From the NCBI RefSeq assembly GCF_000014865.1, contig NC_008576.1:2757501-2821500 (forward strand): DNA of 64,000 nt, in the 5' to 3' direction. The notes below the pieces were generated by a model that was not told the DNA's origin, made no database searches, and saw only the letters and a program-made list of their open reading frames with translations. Position numbers and translations under genes: made by a program. How positions within the stretch are numbered: the stretch's first letter is position 1; each line of letters starts with the position of its first letter. Origin of the DNA: Magnetococcus marinus MC-1 (GTDB lineage: Bacteria > Pseudomonadota > Magnetococcia > Magnetococcales > Magnetococcaceae). Positions 1 through 15,000 of the stretch are shown here, one piece after another.

Positions 1-3000
1 GACCCGCACCGTATCTGCCCCGCTCGACGCCTGTAGGGTCAACGGAACATGGGTCAAAGCATAGATATCCAGCACATCGGCCAGATCACCCAAGCGGAGA
101 TCACTGACTGTAGAGCCACCCAAACGCAGGGCGTTACCGGGGTTGGAGAAGACCTCAAAGCGGCCCGCATTATACTGGGCATTCATGGCAAAGGCCTGCA
201 CCACCTCCAAAGAGGTCGAGCGCTCGGTGACATTATGGCCATCATCCGCCACCAAGTGCAGCGCCCCTTCTACCCCTGTCACAGCTGGGGTATAGCGCAC
301 GCCACCCTCTGCGGCTAACAACTGCGAAAGAGACGCCACGCTGCCAGTCAATTGTGCCCCGTTCTCCACAACCGTGACCGTGATGGCAAGGTTTGCGGCC
401 AGCAGTTCATCGAAGGAGAGCGCCCCACTCTCCACCGTCATAGAGAGGTTCAAAGAGGCAGAATCCGCATCCACCAAGGTACCCAAGGGCAGCACGATGT
501 CGCTGGTATACTCATCGCTCACGATAACTCGTTCGGCCAGATCCAGGGTTGGTGCCGCCGACAGAGCCGGTATATTAAAGGTGTAGATAGGATGACCCGC
601 CGCCACCGCCACAATTTGGTTGTTGGCCGTGTCGATGCTCACCCCCCGCCAAGCGGGTACGCCATCAACCCCAAGCACGCCATGGCCGGCCACCCGCACC
701 CAGTGGGCACCCTGGTCATTACTGACCAAGATACCGTCAGAGGTCGCCGCCGCCAGCAGTTGGCCATCATCAGAGATCGCCATGCGCGCATAGCTACCCA
801 CCGAACCGGCCCCCTGCCACTGCCAATTCGTTTCACGGGTATCGGCAAAATAGACCGCGCCACTCTTGGTTACACCCACCAGATAGCGACCATCCACATT
901 GGCCTCAACCGAGTACCAATCGGCCCCGCTTACATTGCGGGCATCGTTGTTCCAGTTAAAGCCGCCGTCACTACCATAGGGGGCGGTATAGACCGCGCCA
1001 CCGGAGCCCGAGGCAGCCAGTAGCACACTTTCATCATCACTGGCGGCCAAGTCGTTCCAATCGGCGTCGGCGGGATTGATCAACTGCCAGCTACCATCGC
1101 TGTTTCTTAGGCGAATTTCACCGGCGGTATGAACGTTTTTCCAGCCCCAGTTAAAGATGTTTTTAAAGAAGAATTCGGTGTGGTTGGTGGGGTCATCCAT
1201 GGTCAACACACGACCATCATTCAGGGCCAATACCGCATCGTTACCATCATCGGGCACTTTAGCCAATACCCAGGTTTGGCCGCCATCTTGAGAAACCGCC
1301 AAATCCCCACCGCTAGCCAGGGCTGCAATGGTCTGACCATTCCCCGAAACCGAAACATAGCGGTAGCTACGACCGGTGGGGGATCCCGAATCCCGCCATG
1401 TCAAGCCGCCATCAGAAGAGAGGTAGATACCCTGCTCTCCACTGCCCACTCTGGCTACAGCGGCCATCACATCACCACTGCGTGACATATCTTGCCAATC
1501 GAGGGCCACGGTGGTGCTCTTGGCGCGTTGTACATTGGTTTGCGCCATGCTGGCAAGATCACCCTGGGTAATCACAAAGGTGATGTTACGGCTGGATTCA
1601 TCGCTATCATAACGATAGCCCGCATAACCCGCGTTGAAGTAAGCATTCAGCGCGGCCAATGAACCGGTAAAGGTGCGCACCGTCTCGCTGCCCCCTACCG
1701 TTACCCCATTTTTACTGGCCCCTTCAATAGATCCATCCAACGCCGACAGGGTAATGGTGGCATCTTCTTCACTGTCCCCACCAAAGGCCACCCCAGGCAG
1801 CGGCAATGCCGCCACCCGCCCCCGCACCGCCGAGAAGCTTTGTGGTACCGAAACAGTCGGCGCACCCGGCAGCACACCAACCACACTCATTAAGGCGTCT
1901 GGCACCCCACCCGAGAAGTCGGTCAAGGAGATCTCCCCACTGTTTTCAACAATGGTATTAACCCCCAACACCCCGGCAAAGATGTAGCTATCCACACCAC
2001 TGCCGCCGATCATTCTGTTCACCCCTTGCAGGGCATAGAGGGTATCGTCACCCCCACCAGCCGTGAGGGTATTGGTACCGCGCCCCCCCACCAAAATATC
2101 ATTCCCCAACGCACCTGTTAATTGGTCATCCCCCAGGCCACCCACCAGCGTCACCGAAGCGGTGCTACCGGCTAGCGCGGTCAACACGTTATTCCCTTCC
2201 AGATCCACCGCCATACCCCCGGCGGAGCCCAGCAGAATGGTATCATCCCCCGCGCCGCCATCGGCCAACACACGCACATCCGAAAGGGCGCGGGCATCCA
2301 GCTTATCGTTGCCGTCGCCCAGATCCACCACCACCTCGGTAACCCCAGTGTACTCGCGGTAGTAGTTGCCAAACTGCACCTGCACCACCCCATCATTACC
2401 GCTTAAAATCCAGGTTTCGGCATCATCCTCGGTATCCAGATAGAGACGATCCGAGGCCCGCTCCCCGGCATACAGGGTCAGGGTGCCATTGTTCACCACA
2501 CCCAGCCGTGGCTGCACGTTTGGCATGCTGAGATTAATATCCAACACCTTGACGCTAAAGATTTTATAATCAAAACCAACGGAGAAGATGCCAATGCCAG
2601 CCCGACCCCAGATATAGCCGTTGATGTAGGCCCCGGCATGAATCGAGAAGAGGTTAAGCGGCCCCAACCCTTCGTATTGCCACATACTGACAATTTCCGA
2701 GGCACGAATTTTACCATCCCCCTTAAAGGTGGCACTGGTCACCAAGCCCGTGCTGTCCCGCACAATGGTCGCTTCGGCCAGATCATTCAGATCCACCCCA
2801 ACCCGCAGCTCAATAGAGCCGCCCAAACCGGCGGAAACCAAACCCGCAATGCTCAGGCCCCCTTTCAGACCCAGCTCCATGGTGACGCCAAACTCCGGCT
2901 TTTCTACCCCACCCGTACCGGCGATCAAAGAACCATCACTGCCCACTTGGGGCAGGGTAAAGTCACCCACATAGAAGCCATCCAGCACATCCAACGCTCT

Positions 3001-6000
3001 ACCGGTCTCAAACGCCTTTTGCACGCCATAGGTATCAAAACCAAACGAAAGATCGGCATAGGCACTAAAGGAGCCAAAGGCACCAATGACGACTTGCAAC
3101 CACGAAAGCGGAGGGTACGGGATAGGAATAATCGCCAAGGTGGTATCAAAGCTGGCAGAGAACTCCAGCAGCGGCAGCTCATAGGTAAACAGGGTGGCAT
3201 TACCACCACTAAAGATTTTGGCCCAGTTGGAAATGTCGGTTAGGTAGTTCAAGAACTGCAAACCAGAGCGTTCAGGAGAGCTCTCAGCACCGCCATTGGC
3301 GGTTTCTGCAAAGCCATTAAACTGCTCCAGCATACTGGTTATCGCGCCATCATCGCCACCGCCCAGGCTGATGCCATCACCTTGAACAAAGGTAATTTCA
3401 CCACCACCTAGGCCATAGATGCTCCCCAAGGGCAGGCCAGAGCCAATGGCCGCCAAGGTCTGTACCATGGCAGGCATATCCAGGGCAAACTGCACCGCAT
3501 CCAAGAAAGCCCAATTGATGGGGGGCTTGCCGGAGGTTAGATCCCAAATTTTACTGATCAAGCCCCGGAAGGTTGGATCACTGGGGACCAGTATGTTCAA
3601 ACCAGAGACCCTTACGGTCAGCGCATTCACCAGATCCCGCAGCGGCTCAACAACATTGGCCACCTTGTTGGCGATAGGCAGCAAGAAATCCAATACCGTG
3701 CTGTTCATATCCAGGCGCAAGTTCTCTAAAGAGATCTCTGGCGCAGCCACCGACTCATCCCCCAAGCGCCAGTCCCAATCCAACACAAAGTCGCCTATCA
3801 ATTTAGGTAGACCCGTTACCCCCAAAGTGAGCCCCAGATCAATATGGGTATCAATGCCCAAGCTGGCTTGCACCGACTCCAAGGGACGTGAGAGCACCTG
3901 ATCCAGGGTTAAAGCCCCCGATTCATCCCCCACCAGATCAATATAGAGACCACCACTCAAGCCGCTACCCTGATGCCCAGCCAAGGTATCATTGGTATCT
4001 TTATCAATAACTTCGGCTTCAAAAAAGAGCAACGAACCGGAGCCCGAGAAGGGGGTGATAATGTCCGAATCGGTGGGATCCCCATCCAGGTAGGCTTCCA
4101 GCTCCAAGCCAAGCTCAGCCCGTTCATTTTCGTCGTTGGTGTTAAGGTGAAAACCTTTGCTCTGGGAGAGACCAAAGCCAAAATCGTAGAACCAATGGGC
4201 ATCAAAGGAGAAGCCACCATCCACATTCAAGTCAAACCCAGGTAGGTCAATATTAAGGGGAATATTCACCCCCGTACTGACAACGGTACCACCCAAGCTC
4301 ATATCAAAGCGGATATCATCCACCCCGCCCGTGGGCAGCGGTAGATCGGGTTGCCAAGTAGCGATGCGCACGCCCGCTTCATCATAAAAGGCGATCTCAA
4401 TATCATCCACGGTAACCATGTTGTCGCCGTTATGATCCAGCAAAATCCCCAGATTATCGAAGGTATTAAACAGGGCATTGCGGATGAGTTCCACCGGTTT
4501 ACCATCGCCAGAGAGCTTGTCCCGCAGGTCTTGTAACAGGCCGCCACGCAGGTTGCCGATCATCTGCCCAGCATTGGCCAGATTTTGCCCCACAAAGGGG
4601 ATATCCCCGGCCAAACTGCTTTGGAACAGATCTTGGACCACACCTAGGCCCAAATCGATACCATCCAGCACAATGGTGGGATCATACAGCAGCGCAGCCA
4701 ATCCGTTCTGATTACCACCACCGGCACTGGCCAGATCAAAATCGGGCAGCCGCATATCTAGCACAGAGCTAAGATCCGCACCCTGCCCCGCCAAGGCTGA
4801 GACCAGCGACTGCAAACCACCACTACCCAATTCACTGGCGGTGCGCAGTTGCAGCACCCCAATGTTCATATCGCTGTTCAACACTGTCACGTAGAGGGGC
4901 AGTTTAAGATCAAAGGCTCCCACCACCTCAAACTGGGCCTGACCATCCACCAGCGCCAATTGCAGCGAGGCAGGCGTATCGGTGCCCAGCTGACCATCGG
5001 CATCCATCACCACATAGCCATTTTGGGTCGAGATCGAGAGCGGCCCCAGGTCAAAGGCCAGATCCATATCCTGAGCCCGCAACCCCGCAGTCAGGGCCAG
5101 ACGGGTGCCGGTATCGGTAAGGGCATCATAATCGCCCAGGCTAATGGAGAGCTCACCACCCTCTGGTGTAGGCAGTCCCACCGCCAGACGCAGTTGCAGG
5201 TCAGCCCCCAGATCCAGGCCAATATTACCCTCGCCAGAGAGGTCGATGAGGGCATCAATACCCTGGGGCAGTGAAAGGCCCAGCATGCCCGCCAAGGAGG
5301 CCAGATCCAGATCCAGTGCCACCTCATCCTGGTACGCAAAGCCCATGGAGAGATCCACATACAGCGTATTGGTGGCACTCTCCAAGCTAAAGTTCAGCCA
5401 TTCAGGGGGCAGTCCCAGCGCCTCTTCCAACAGAATTTCAGCTTGGGCCAGACCCTCGGCGGGATTGGCCGCCGCCTCTTCCACAAAACCGAGCCAGGTG
5501 TCGCCCACGGCCATGAGTTCGGCTAGGGATTGATTAACCACCGGCAGAGCTTGGTTATAGAAGGGTTGATCCTGCACCAGCTGATCCACACTCTCAATTC
5601 CAAAGCGCAGCGCCGAGATAATCTGGCCAAAGTCCAACTGGCTTACTTGGGTCAATTCACTCAGGTCGGGCAGGACCACATTGAGGCTATTCACATCCAA
5701 CAGATCCGGCAGGTTGATGCTCAACGCCAGCTCTGGGGCCAGATCATAGGAGGCACTGCCTGCATTCAGGGACAAACCCTGCAAGGATGCCGAGGCTGAA
5801 CCACCCAACTCAAACACCACACTATCAAACCCTTCCGTCACCAGCTCCGCGATGCTAAAGCGGGTACCGCTCTGGTCATCCTGCGGGGTGCGGTCCAGTT
5901 TGACCCCCACATTGGCATCAAAATTAAGGCCCGATCCACTGCCCGCCCCACCTGCGGCAATGCTCACAAAACCATATTTGGCCTCGGCCCCAAAATCATC

Positions 6001-9000
6001 CACCGCCAGCGACAGATCGGCCGAGGCACTAAACTGATCAAAGTCGATGGTAAAGTCATCGCCACCAAAACCCAGCAGCAGGTCAAAGCCCGCTTGCAGA
6101 TCGGTGGCGATCTGCCCCACCGCCTCGGTGGAGAGCTCCAAGCCACCAGCGTTACCCAGCGACAGATCCAAATCACTTTGCACGCTACGGTGATCGGTAA
6201 AGCGCACGGGAATACGCAAATCACCGGTAAGGGCGTCATAGGTGACGAGCTGATCCCCCAACAAACCGGAGTTGTTCAGCGCCGTGACAAACGCATCCAT
6301 GGTGGTGATTTTTTCCCGCTCAGCATGGATCTGATACTCTGCCGCATCCGCGCTGCTGCTCCATGCGCTAGCGAGGGTAAGGCTGCTACCATCCGCCGCC
6401 ACCGACTCAATTTGCACGCTCTGTGTGCCAATGGTGAGCCACTGTTTTTCCATGGATTGGGCAAACTGTCCCGCTGTGCCCAACAGCTGCTTTTCGCCCT
6501 CTACAATGGTCGTGGTGCCGGTGGCACTGGCACTCTCTCCCGTCGCCGGTTGCCACTGTTGCATCGGCTTGTAGAAGTCAATTTTATCCACCACCTGCGT
6601 ATTAAAGCTCTCTGCAATATTGAGCAGCTCCCCCAAAGAGGATTGGATAAAGGGCATATTTGACAAGCCCAAGCTATCAACATCAATACCGCCCAAATAG
6701 TCCAACATCTCCGGCAGGGCCAGCAGCAGATCCTGCATGCTCACCTTGGTAAAGTTGGCAAAACGTTCAAAGTTTTCACTGGTTACTGACAGCCCACCAT
6801 CAAACAGGTTGCCCGCAATGGTCACACTGGGCACCGCACCATCCCCGGTGAGATCCACCCCCGCCACCGAAGCATAGACCGGCAGGTAGAGCTCAATTTG
6901 GTTGGCACCCTCGCTTTGGGGCATCACCACAAAGTGACCATCTACCATGGCGATACCACCAGCAATGGCCGCATGCAGCGCACCGCGCTGCCAAGGATCA
7001 CCGGTTGTGCTATTATCCCCTTCGCGTCCAATGCTCAGATTGAGTGGCCCAAGCGTTGCCCCCAACACCACATCCTCGGCGGCCAACTCACCGGCAAAGC
7101 TAAGCTCGCGCAGATCAAACTCGGCATTGAGCCCATGGCTCCAATCCACCAAGAAATCAAAATCAAGAGCCGCCGTGAGCTGGGCATCAATGGTGAAATC
7201 ACCCTCCAGTTGCACACCCAGGGCATCCAATGAGCTCTCTAGCTCAACCGCCAGATCTTGGAAGCCAATATCCAGCCCCGCCGTCACACCAATCGCCAAA
7301 CCAGATTGGTCGATCATAAAGCGTAAGGGGGTCTCGCCCTCCAGCGTGGCAAGCCCCGACTGCGGCGCCCAATAGCTGTTTAGGAAGGTCAACAATCCTT
7401 GCAAGGTAGGCAGATTTTCCACCCCATAAACCACCTCGGGCAGATCCACCAAGGTGGTCTCTTGGCCCATGTAGTGGCGCATATAGTCGCCCAAGTTGAG
7501 CACCGGGGAGAGTGCCACCAGCTCATCCACCCGTTTATTAATCAGGGGCAAGGCATCGGCCTGTTCCAGCCCCTCGCGGGCTGAACTCAAATCCCCGGCT
7601 ATTTTACCCAGCGATTGACCCAGCAGACCGGTCAAGGAGGCATCCAGATTATCAATGGCAAAATCGACCCTATTGTCAGCCTCGGCAAACGCCACCGTGA
7701 CCAGCTCACGCCCCACCTGCACCGTCTCCTCTAGGGCTAGGCCGGTACGGTTGACATCCAGTGCCACATCCCCAAACAGCGTAACCCCCATAAGCCCTGG
7801 TATGGAGAGCGAAACAGAGGCATCCAGACTAAGGGCAAACCCACCATTGGCGGTAACCAGCGCCAACGCACCATCCCGCACCTTGGCGCTCTGCCCCAAG
7901 GCATTGACCTCCGCCTGTAAATTACTCATGCCCAAGTGCAGTTGCTGCCCTTGCAGCGCGAGGGCAAAATCCCCAGAACCGGCGAGTATCGGTGTCTCGC
8001 CCACATCCCCCAAGGCGATGTTCAAAGAGCCGGCAGCCTCCAAAGTGGCGGTATGGCTATCCAGACGGAAGCTTCTGCCAGGATGCTGCGGCAACCTGAG
8101 TATGGTCGCCCCACTATCCAAGCCGTCACCATCAATATCACCCACCCTAAAATCCACCACCCGACCCGCCAGTTCCCCAGCGGAGGGGCCCATATTCAGG
8201 GTAAGATCCAGACCATTGGCGACCAGTTGCAGGCCATCCACCCCACTGAGCATGGCGGCATCCGCATGGGCCTGCATACCGATAAATTGGGCCCCACTGC
8301 TTAGATCATCCAGCATCACCAGCGCCAGGCGGCCATCCAACATCTCGACCCCGGTGAAATCCTCAATCTGCTCCGATGTAGCACCGGGACCTGCCTTGAG
8401 GTTAACCCCATCGGCCAACAAGGTTGTTACCCCCATGCGACGGCGGCTACCATCGTCCAGCGTGACCATGCGCTGCCCAGCCCGGCTCAAGGCAAAGCTG
8501 CCCACCAGACTGACCACCTGACTCACCTCGACCACCGCATCCAAGCCCAAGGCAAACTGTTCGCCCGCAGCACCATCAAAATCCAACACGATGCTCTCTT
8601 TGCCCGCCACACGGCTGCCGGTCTGTACCGACACCGCTTGACTGCCCGAGAGATCCAGCACTTGGTTATTGCTTACCCCCGCATAACTGCCCAGCCCCAT
8701 GTTCAGATCCAAGGAGAGGCTGTTGGCCTCAATAACCAGACTATCCGGCAGACCCAGTGCCGCAGCATCCAAGCTCACGCTCTCCACCTGGGCCGACAGC
8801 GCCAACCAGCTCCGGCTATCGTTACCATTGGCCGCTTCAGGACGCATCAGCACCAGCCCCAGATCAAGATTTTCCACCTGGATGCCCTGCACCTGGGCGG
8901 TAAGATTGCTCGCCCCCACAAACAGCCCCTGGGCGGCAAGGGTGCGTCCCGCCACCACCATATCCATGCTCTGTTGCGAAAGCTGCATCGAGCCGCTGGC

Positions 9001-12000
9001 CGAGAAGAGATCCTCAATACCCAGATCAAAGGTACCGGCAATCAGCCACCGTTCGGAGTCAGCCTCCAGGGTAAAGCTCTGCCCCCCAGCGGAGACGCTG
9101 CGCACACCCGTTGCCAACCAATCAATCACCGCATGATTGGCAGCCCCAGTGGCACTCTGCCCCCAACCCTGGTTTAGCGCCAGTTGCAGATCACTACCGG
9201 CCATCACCACGCCGTAACGATCCATCCCCGTCACCGCCAAGCTGTCGGCCATGCCTTGCAGGGTCAACCACGCGCGGCCATCCCCCTGCTCGGCGGAGGC
9301 GGCCAGCACCATGCCGAAGTCCAACCCGGTAATGGCGACCCCCAGACCATTCACCCCCATGCTGGCGGTGACATCATTACCTGCCAAGGTCAGCAAATTG
9401 GCCGATACCTGAGTGGCATCCGACAGGGTGAGGGTCTCATGACTCTGCGCAAAACCCACCCGACCATCAATGCTAAACAGTGAATCAAAGCTGGCGTGGA
9501 CCTGCCCCTCGACCCGCAACAACTCACCCAGCTCACCGGCAAAGGTGAGATCCTGGGCACTGCTGCTACCGGTACGCACCGTATAAGGGGTGGTAAAATC
9601 GAGCACATGGCTGTTGTTATCCAGGGTACTGCTCAGCCCATAGACGCGGTTAAGATCCACAGTCAGATCGCTGATGCGCATATCCAGGGGCAGATTCACC
9701 ACCTCTAACGCGCCCGCCTGGGCCGAAAGGGCGAGCCACTGCACCCCATCCAAAGCGTTCTGCTGGGCATCCAGCTGATTGCTACGGGCCTGGAACAGCC
9801 CCATGGCCACCCCAACCCCGCTGAGTGAGAAGCCTGCGGCATCAGCGTTCAGCACCTCACCCTCTACCCGGTAGGGACCACCGGTGCCCACAAAGCCATC
9901 CAGATCGCTGGCTCCTAGGGTCAGGGTATCCACCATGACCGTGCTACCATCGGCCAGGGTCACGCTCTCTTGGCGTTTTTCAAAGGCGGCCTCACCATCC
10001 AAATAGAGATAGTCATCCAAGCCTAGGCTCAGCTGCCCAGCCACGCTCAGGGATTCGCCCAAGCTGCCATCCAGCGAGAGGTTATAGCTGCTACCGGTAC
10101 CGGTGGCGACATTCAAGCTGTGACGGGCAAAATCCATAACCCGATCATCCCCCTGCCCAACCAGATTGACCGCTACCGACAGGTCACTCACCCCCAGTGT
10201 AATGGCATCCAGCCCCACAAAACGGGCCGCCCCAACCTGGGCTTCAAGGGCAACTCGGGTTACGGCTGCATCGGTTTGGCTGGCCACCACCAAGGCAAAA
10301 TCCACCTCGGCCAAGGAGAAACCCACCGCATCCTCACCAGGGCTATCCTCGATGGTAATCATGTTATCGTGATTGCTATCGACCAACGCCCCACCGTTGA
10401 TGCCCGCAAAAGCTTGTAGATTGGCCCCGCCAATGGTGAGCAGATCATGCTGCACCACATGGCCGTCGCTCAATACCAGGAATTGGGTGGATTTTTCAAA
10501 GCCCAACGAACCGCTGGTGTAGAAGAAATCCCCCACGCTCAGGGTCACATCCGCCGTTGCACCAATGAGTTGCCCTTTATCTCCGCTGACATCTAAGCTG
10601 CGGCTGCTACCGCTGCCGGTCAGGATCTCCATGGGCGAATGGGCAAAGTCCACCACCTTGCTGGCGCTCTCCACACCCACATCCAGACCAAAGACCTGAT
10701 TGACTGAGACCTCAATATTTTGCGCCGACAGGGTAAGCTCTGGCACCCCAACAAAGGCGACCTCAGCGGCACTGGCCTCTAGCCCCAACCACTGTACACC
10801 CGCCAGTTTGGTACTCTGGGCAGGGGTCGAGAGCAGGGCCAAGGCAAACTCGGCATTGTCCATCACAAAACCGGTGGCATGGGCATTCCGGGTATCGGTC
10901 TCATCCACCACGCCATCCAGGTTGCTGTCCACAAAGTAGGGACCGCCCACCCCAGCAAACAGGTTTAAACCGGTACCACCTAGGGTCAAGGCATCCACAT
11001 CGAGCTGTTGTCCATCGGCCAAGGTGACGCTCTGGCTGGATTTTTCAAAACCAATACTGCCTTGTGCCTGCACAAAACCCGCAACGGAGAGATCAAAGTG
11101 ACCCGCAGCCTGCAATAGCTGCCCCTTATCCCCCGCCATATCCAAGTTCATGCTGGTGGTATAACCCGTCGCCACTTGGAAGGGCTGTGCGGCAAAGTCG
11201 ATCACCTGTTCGTCCGCCAAGGCTTGGTCGACACCCCTCACTTGGTTGATATTGACCATTAAATCGCTGGCCGTGGCGGTCACTTGGGGCACACCCACCA
11301 GGGCAGCTTCTTCTGCCGTGGCTTGCAGGGCGCTCCACTGACGGCCACCCTCTTCATAGAATAGCCCCATACCAAACGTTAAGCCCGAAGCGGTCAACCC
11401 CATGGCCGCTGGATTGATGGCATCCTCGCTATTGACCAGACCATCCCCATTGCTGTCACTGCGGTAGGGCCCATTAACCCCCACAAAGGCGTTTAGATTG
11501 GTACCACCAATGGTCAATACCTGGGTTTGTCGTTGGCTGCTATCGGCCAAGGTGACCATCTGGTTGGCTTTTTCAACCGAGATGGTGCCACCCACATGTA
11601 AAAATCCACCCACGCTTAGATCCATGCCACCGGAGAGACGCAACATCTCACCCCGGCTACCATCGTGGCTAAGATCCATGCGCTTGCCGGTACCCGTCAC
11701 CAGCGTAACCGACTGGGTAACCGCTTGCCCATCCACCATATGACTGGCAAAGTCGATAACCGGGCTATCCATCAGGCTCTGGCTCTGACTATCCAGGAAC
11801 TGCCCCTCAACCCCATTGTAATCCACCCCGAGATCGTGGATATCCAGGGTTAAATCCTCCGGAAGACCCAGCAGATCCACGCGGCCCACACTGGCGGTCA
11901 TGGCGGTCCACTGTGTGCCGCTATAGGCGGCATCACGGGCCGAGAAGATCCCCAAGCCAAAATCGACATCCTGCAAGCCAAAACCACGGGCATCGGGATT

Positions 12001-15000
12001 AAGTTCATCCTCGCTCAGCAAGCCATCTTGGTTGACATCGCTGCCATAGGGACCAATACCGGCAAAACCGCTCAGGTTCTCACCGCCAACACTGAGCAGA
12101 GCGGTCTCCACCACCTGCCCATCCGAGAGTGTGACCTGCTGCAAGCGCCGCTCAAACCCAACCGAGCCTGACAGCTCCAAAAACGCCCCTGCCTTCAGCT
12201 CAATATCGCCACTGGCCCGCACCAACTGACCCTTGGCCCCATCTATGCCCAGACGCATGCTATGGCCGGTGCCGGTCACAATCTCAAACGGTGCCCGCTC
12301 GGGGTCGCTGTAATCCACCACCAGGGTCTCCGCGTCAAAACGCGTATCCACCCCACTGACCAAGTTAATATCCACCGACAGATCCCGCGCCGCGAGGGTA
12401 ATGTCGTGGATACCCACCACCGCCACACTGCCTGCATCGGCATGCAACGAGGTCCAAGTGACCCCCTCCAGATCGCTCTGGCTGGTGCCGCTGTTCATCA
12501 ACGCCATGCCAAAGTTGACATCCTCCATGGCCAAGCCTAAACCATGCGCCATGGGTTGATCCTGGGCGTCAATCACCCCGTCCTGATTGCTATCCTGCCA
12601 GTAAGGGCCATCAATCCCGGCAAAGGCATAGAGCCCCTCACCCCCCACGGTGATGGTATCCATATTGACCGTGGTACCATCGGCCAGCACCACTTCACGG
12701 GTAGATTTTTCAAAACCCAACGAACCCGACAGGTGGAAGAACGCATCCACCTCCAGCGAGACATAACCTGATGCCCGCACCAGCCTACCCGAGGCCCCAT
12801 TATGAGCCAGGGTCAGGGTGTCGCCCTGCGCATTGATCACCACATCCAATGGCGCGGCAATATAGTTGACCACGCTGCCATCGCTGCCTAGGTTCAGATC
12901 CACCGCCATCTGCTCGACACTAAATTCCACCACCGGCAAACCAACCTCCGTCACCGATTGGGCCAAGGCGGTGGTGCTTACCCAAGAGCGCCCGGCGCTG
13001 CTGGGATCTTCTTCCAGATAGAGGGCAAAGGCCACCTCCACACCGCTGAGCTCAAACCCAGCCGCGCTGGCATTGGGGCTCTCATCCTCCAGATCCCCAT
13101 CATGGTCGCGGTCTTCCCGGTAGGGGCCATTAAAGCCCACAAAGCCATTAAGATTCTCCCCGCCGATGAGGAAACGGCGCACCTGGGCCGTGCCTTCGCC
13201 ATCATCCCCAGAGAGGGTAATGGTCTGTAGCGCGTTGGAGAGCAAGAAACGGCCATCCACCGTAAAGAAGTCGCTGGCCCGCAGGGTCATGCCCACCGCA
13301 TAACTGCGTTCGCTCCCGAAATAGTGCGCATTGTGGAACATACCGAAGGCATCGGCATCGGCTTGGCTATGGGTTTCAATGGCCAGCTCGTCGGCGGCCA
13401 CCCGAGGCACCACCTGCAACGCCAAAGTTTGACCATCCTGGCTTATATCCAGCACCGTAGTGCCATCGTCATACCCAAACAGCCCTTGCGCAGCATTAAA
13501 CATACCTTGCAAGGTGCCTGCTTCAATCAACCCAAACTGCGCACCCAACTCGGGCACATACCCTTGCTGAGGGGCTATGGAGAGGTTGCCATCCAGATTT
13601 AAATAACCACTGACCTGCAACCGGTCACTCTGCCCATCCCCATACAGGGAGAGGGCAAGGGTCTGGCTTGCACCAAGGGTTTGATCCCCCACAATGGTGA
13701 TCACCCCAGCGGCACTACGCCCAAACACCGCCGCCGCTTCGGCACCGCTGCCATCCACACTCTGCAACCCTTGCGCCGCCGTAATCACCAGGGCATCCTG
13801 CCCCACCAATACCGCCGCGACATCCAGGGCCTCGACATCCTCATTTACCAACTGCACCGCCTGCGAGGCTGTGAGCAATAGATCCCCCCCGGCCAATGCC
13901 GCCACCCGCGCCCCGTGTTCAACGCGGATCACCGCCGTCACACTGCCACTACCGGCAGAAAGTTGGATCGCCCCGCCATCCAGCGTGACCATGCCGCTGC
14001 CAGCACTCTGGCTTTGGCTGTCAAAGGCAGCGGCCCGCGCCACCGCAACCGATACCTCACCCACCGTTACATGGTCGTTTTCAACCAGCACCATCCGGCC
14101 CTGGCTTTGGCTGGCCAATTGGTCAACCGCAAGATCCAGCGCCTTTAGGGTTGCGCTCGCTTCGCCCACGCCCCCCTCAGCCACATCCACACCAATGGCC
14201 TCACCCGCTTGCAGCCACAAGCCGGTGGCGCTGATGGCAACCCCAGCGCTGGCCCCGTTGAGGATCGAACCACGCTGGGCCACCACCGCCACATTACCCT
14301 GGGACTGAATCTGGCTCACCACCACCCCATCGTTGGCCTGCACCCAGAGATCCCCCAGGCCGCTATTAATCAGCGCATCCTGCTGCTGGGTAATGCTGCC
14401 CCGGCTGGTTATCAGCTCCACCGAGCCATCCCCACTCACCAGCGAGCCCTGCTGGATCAACGATCCCCCCGCCAGTAGGGATACCGCGCCACCAGCAGCC
14501 TGTAGGGTTCCACTCAAGATAAGGTCGCCCACAGTGGTGATGCGCACATCCCCAGCGCCGTTAAGCAACAGCGCCGGATCAGCGGATTGAACATCCAGAT
14601 CTAGCAACTGCAAATCGCCCTGGTTGTGCACCACAATGGCACCCGCCGCACTCTCGACCTGCAAGGCTTGGCTCTGTAACAGCAGGGCATCGGCGGTCAA
14701 ACCCGCCCCCGCGGCCACTGCGCCAACACCGGCATGACTGCCCTGGGCGCGCAAGAAGATTTGATCGGCGGCCAGATCGGCAAAGCCCCCCTGAGCAACC
14801 CCCAAGATAGCCCCATCCAGGGTGGCAAGCGTTGCCTGACCGGTGGCACGCATGCGGTTAAGACGCAGATCTCCCACCTGCTCACTCAGGTAGAGATCGC
14901 CCCCCACAAAACCGGCAAGGCCCGCCCCATCCGCCGCCAAATCCACCTCGAAGGCGCTGCTTGCACTGCCCACATCCCCGTTGGCCACATGCAGGGTCAG

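Noticed and set aside
7655-8521. 288-residue open frame on the plus strand
   Set aside because: Low-complexity Ser/Ala/Pro translation opposite the giant gene; a composition artefact.
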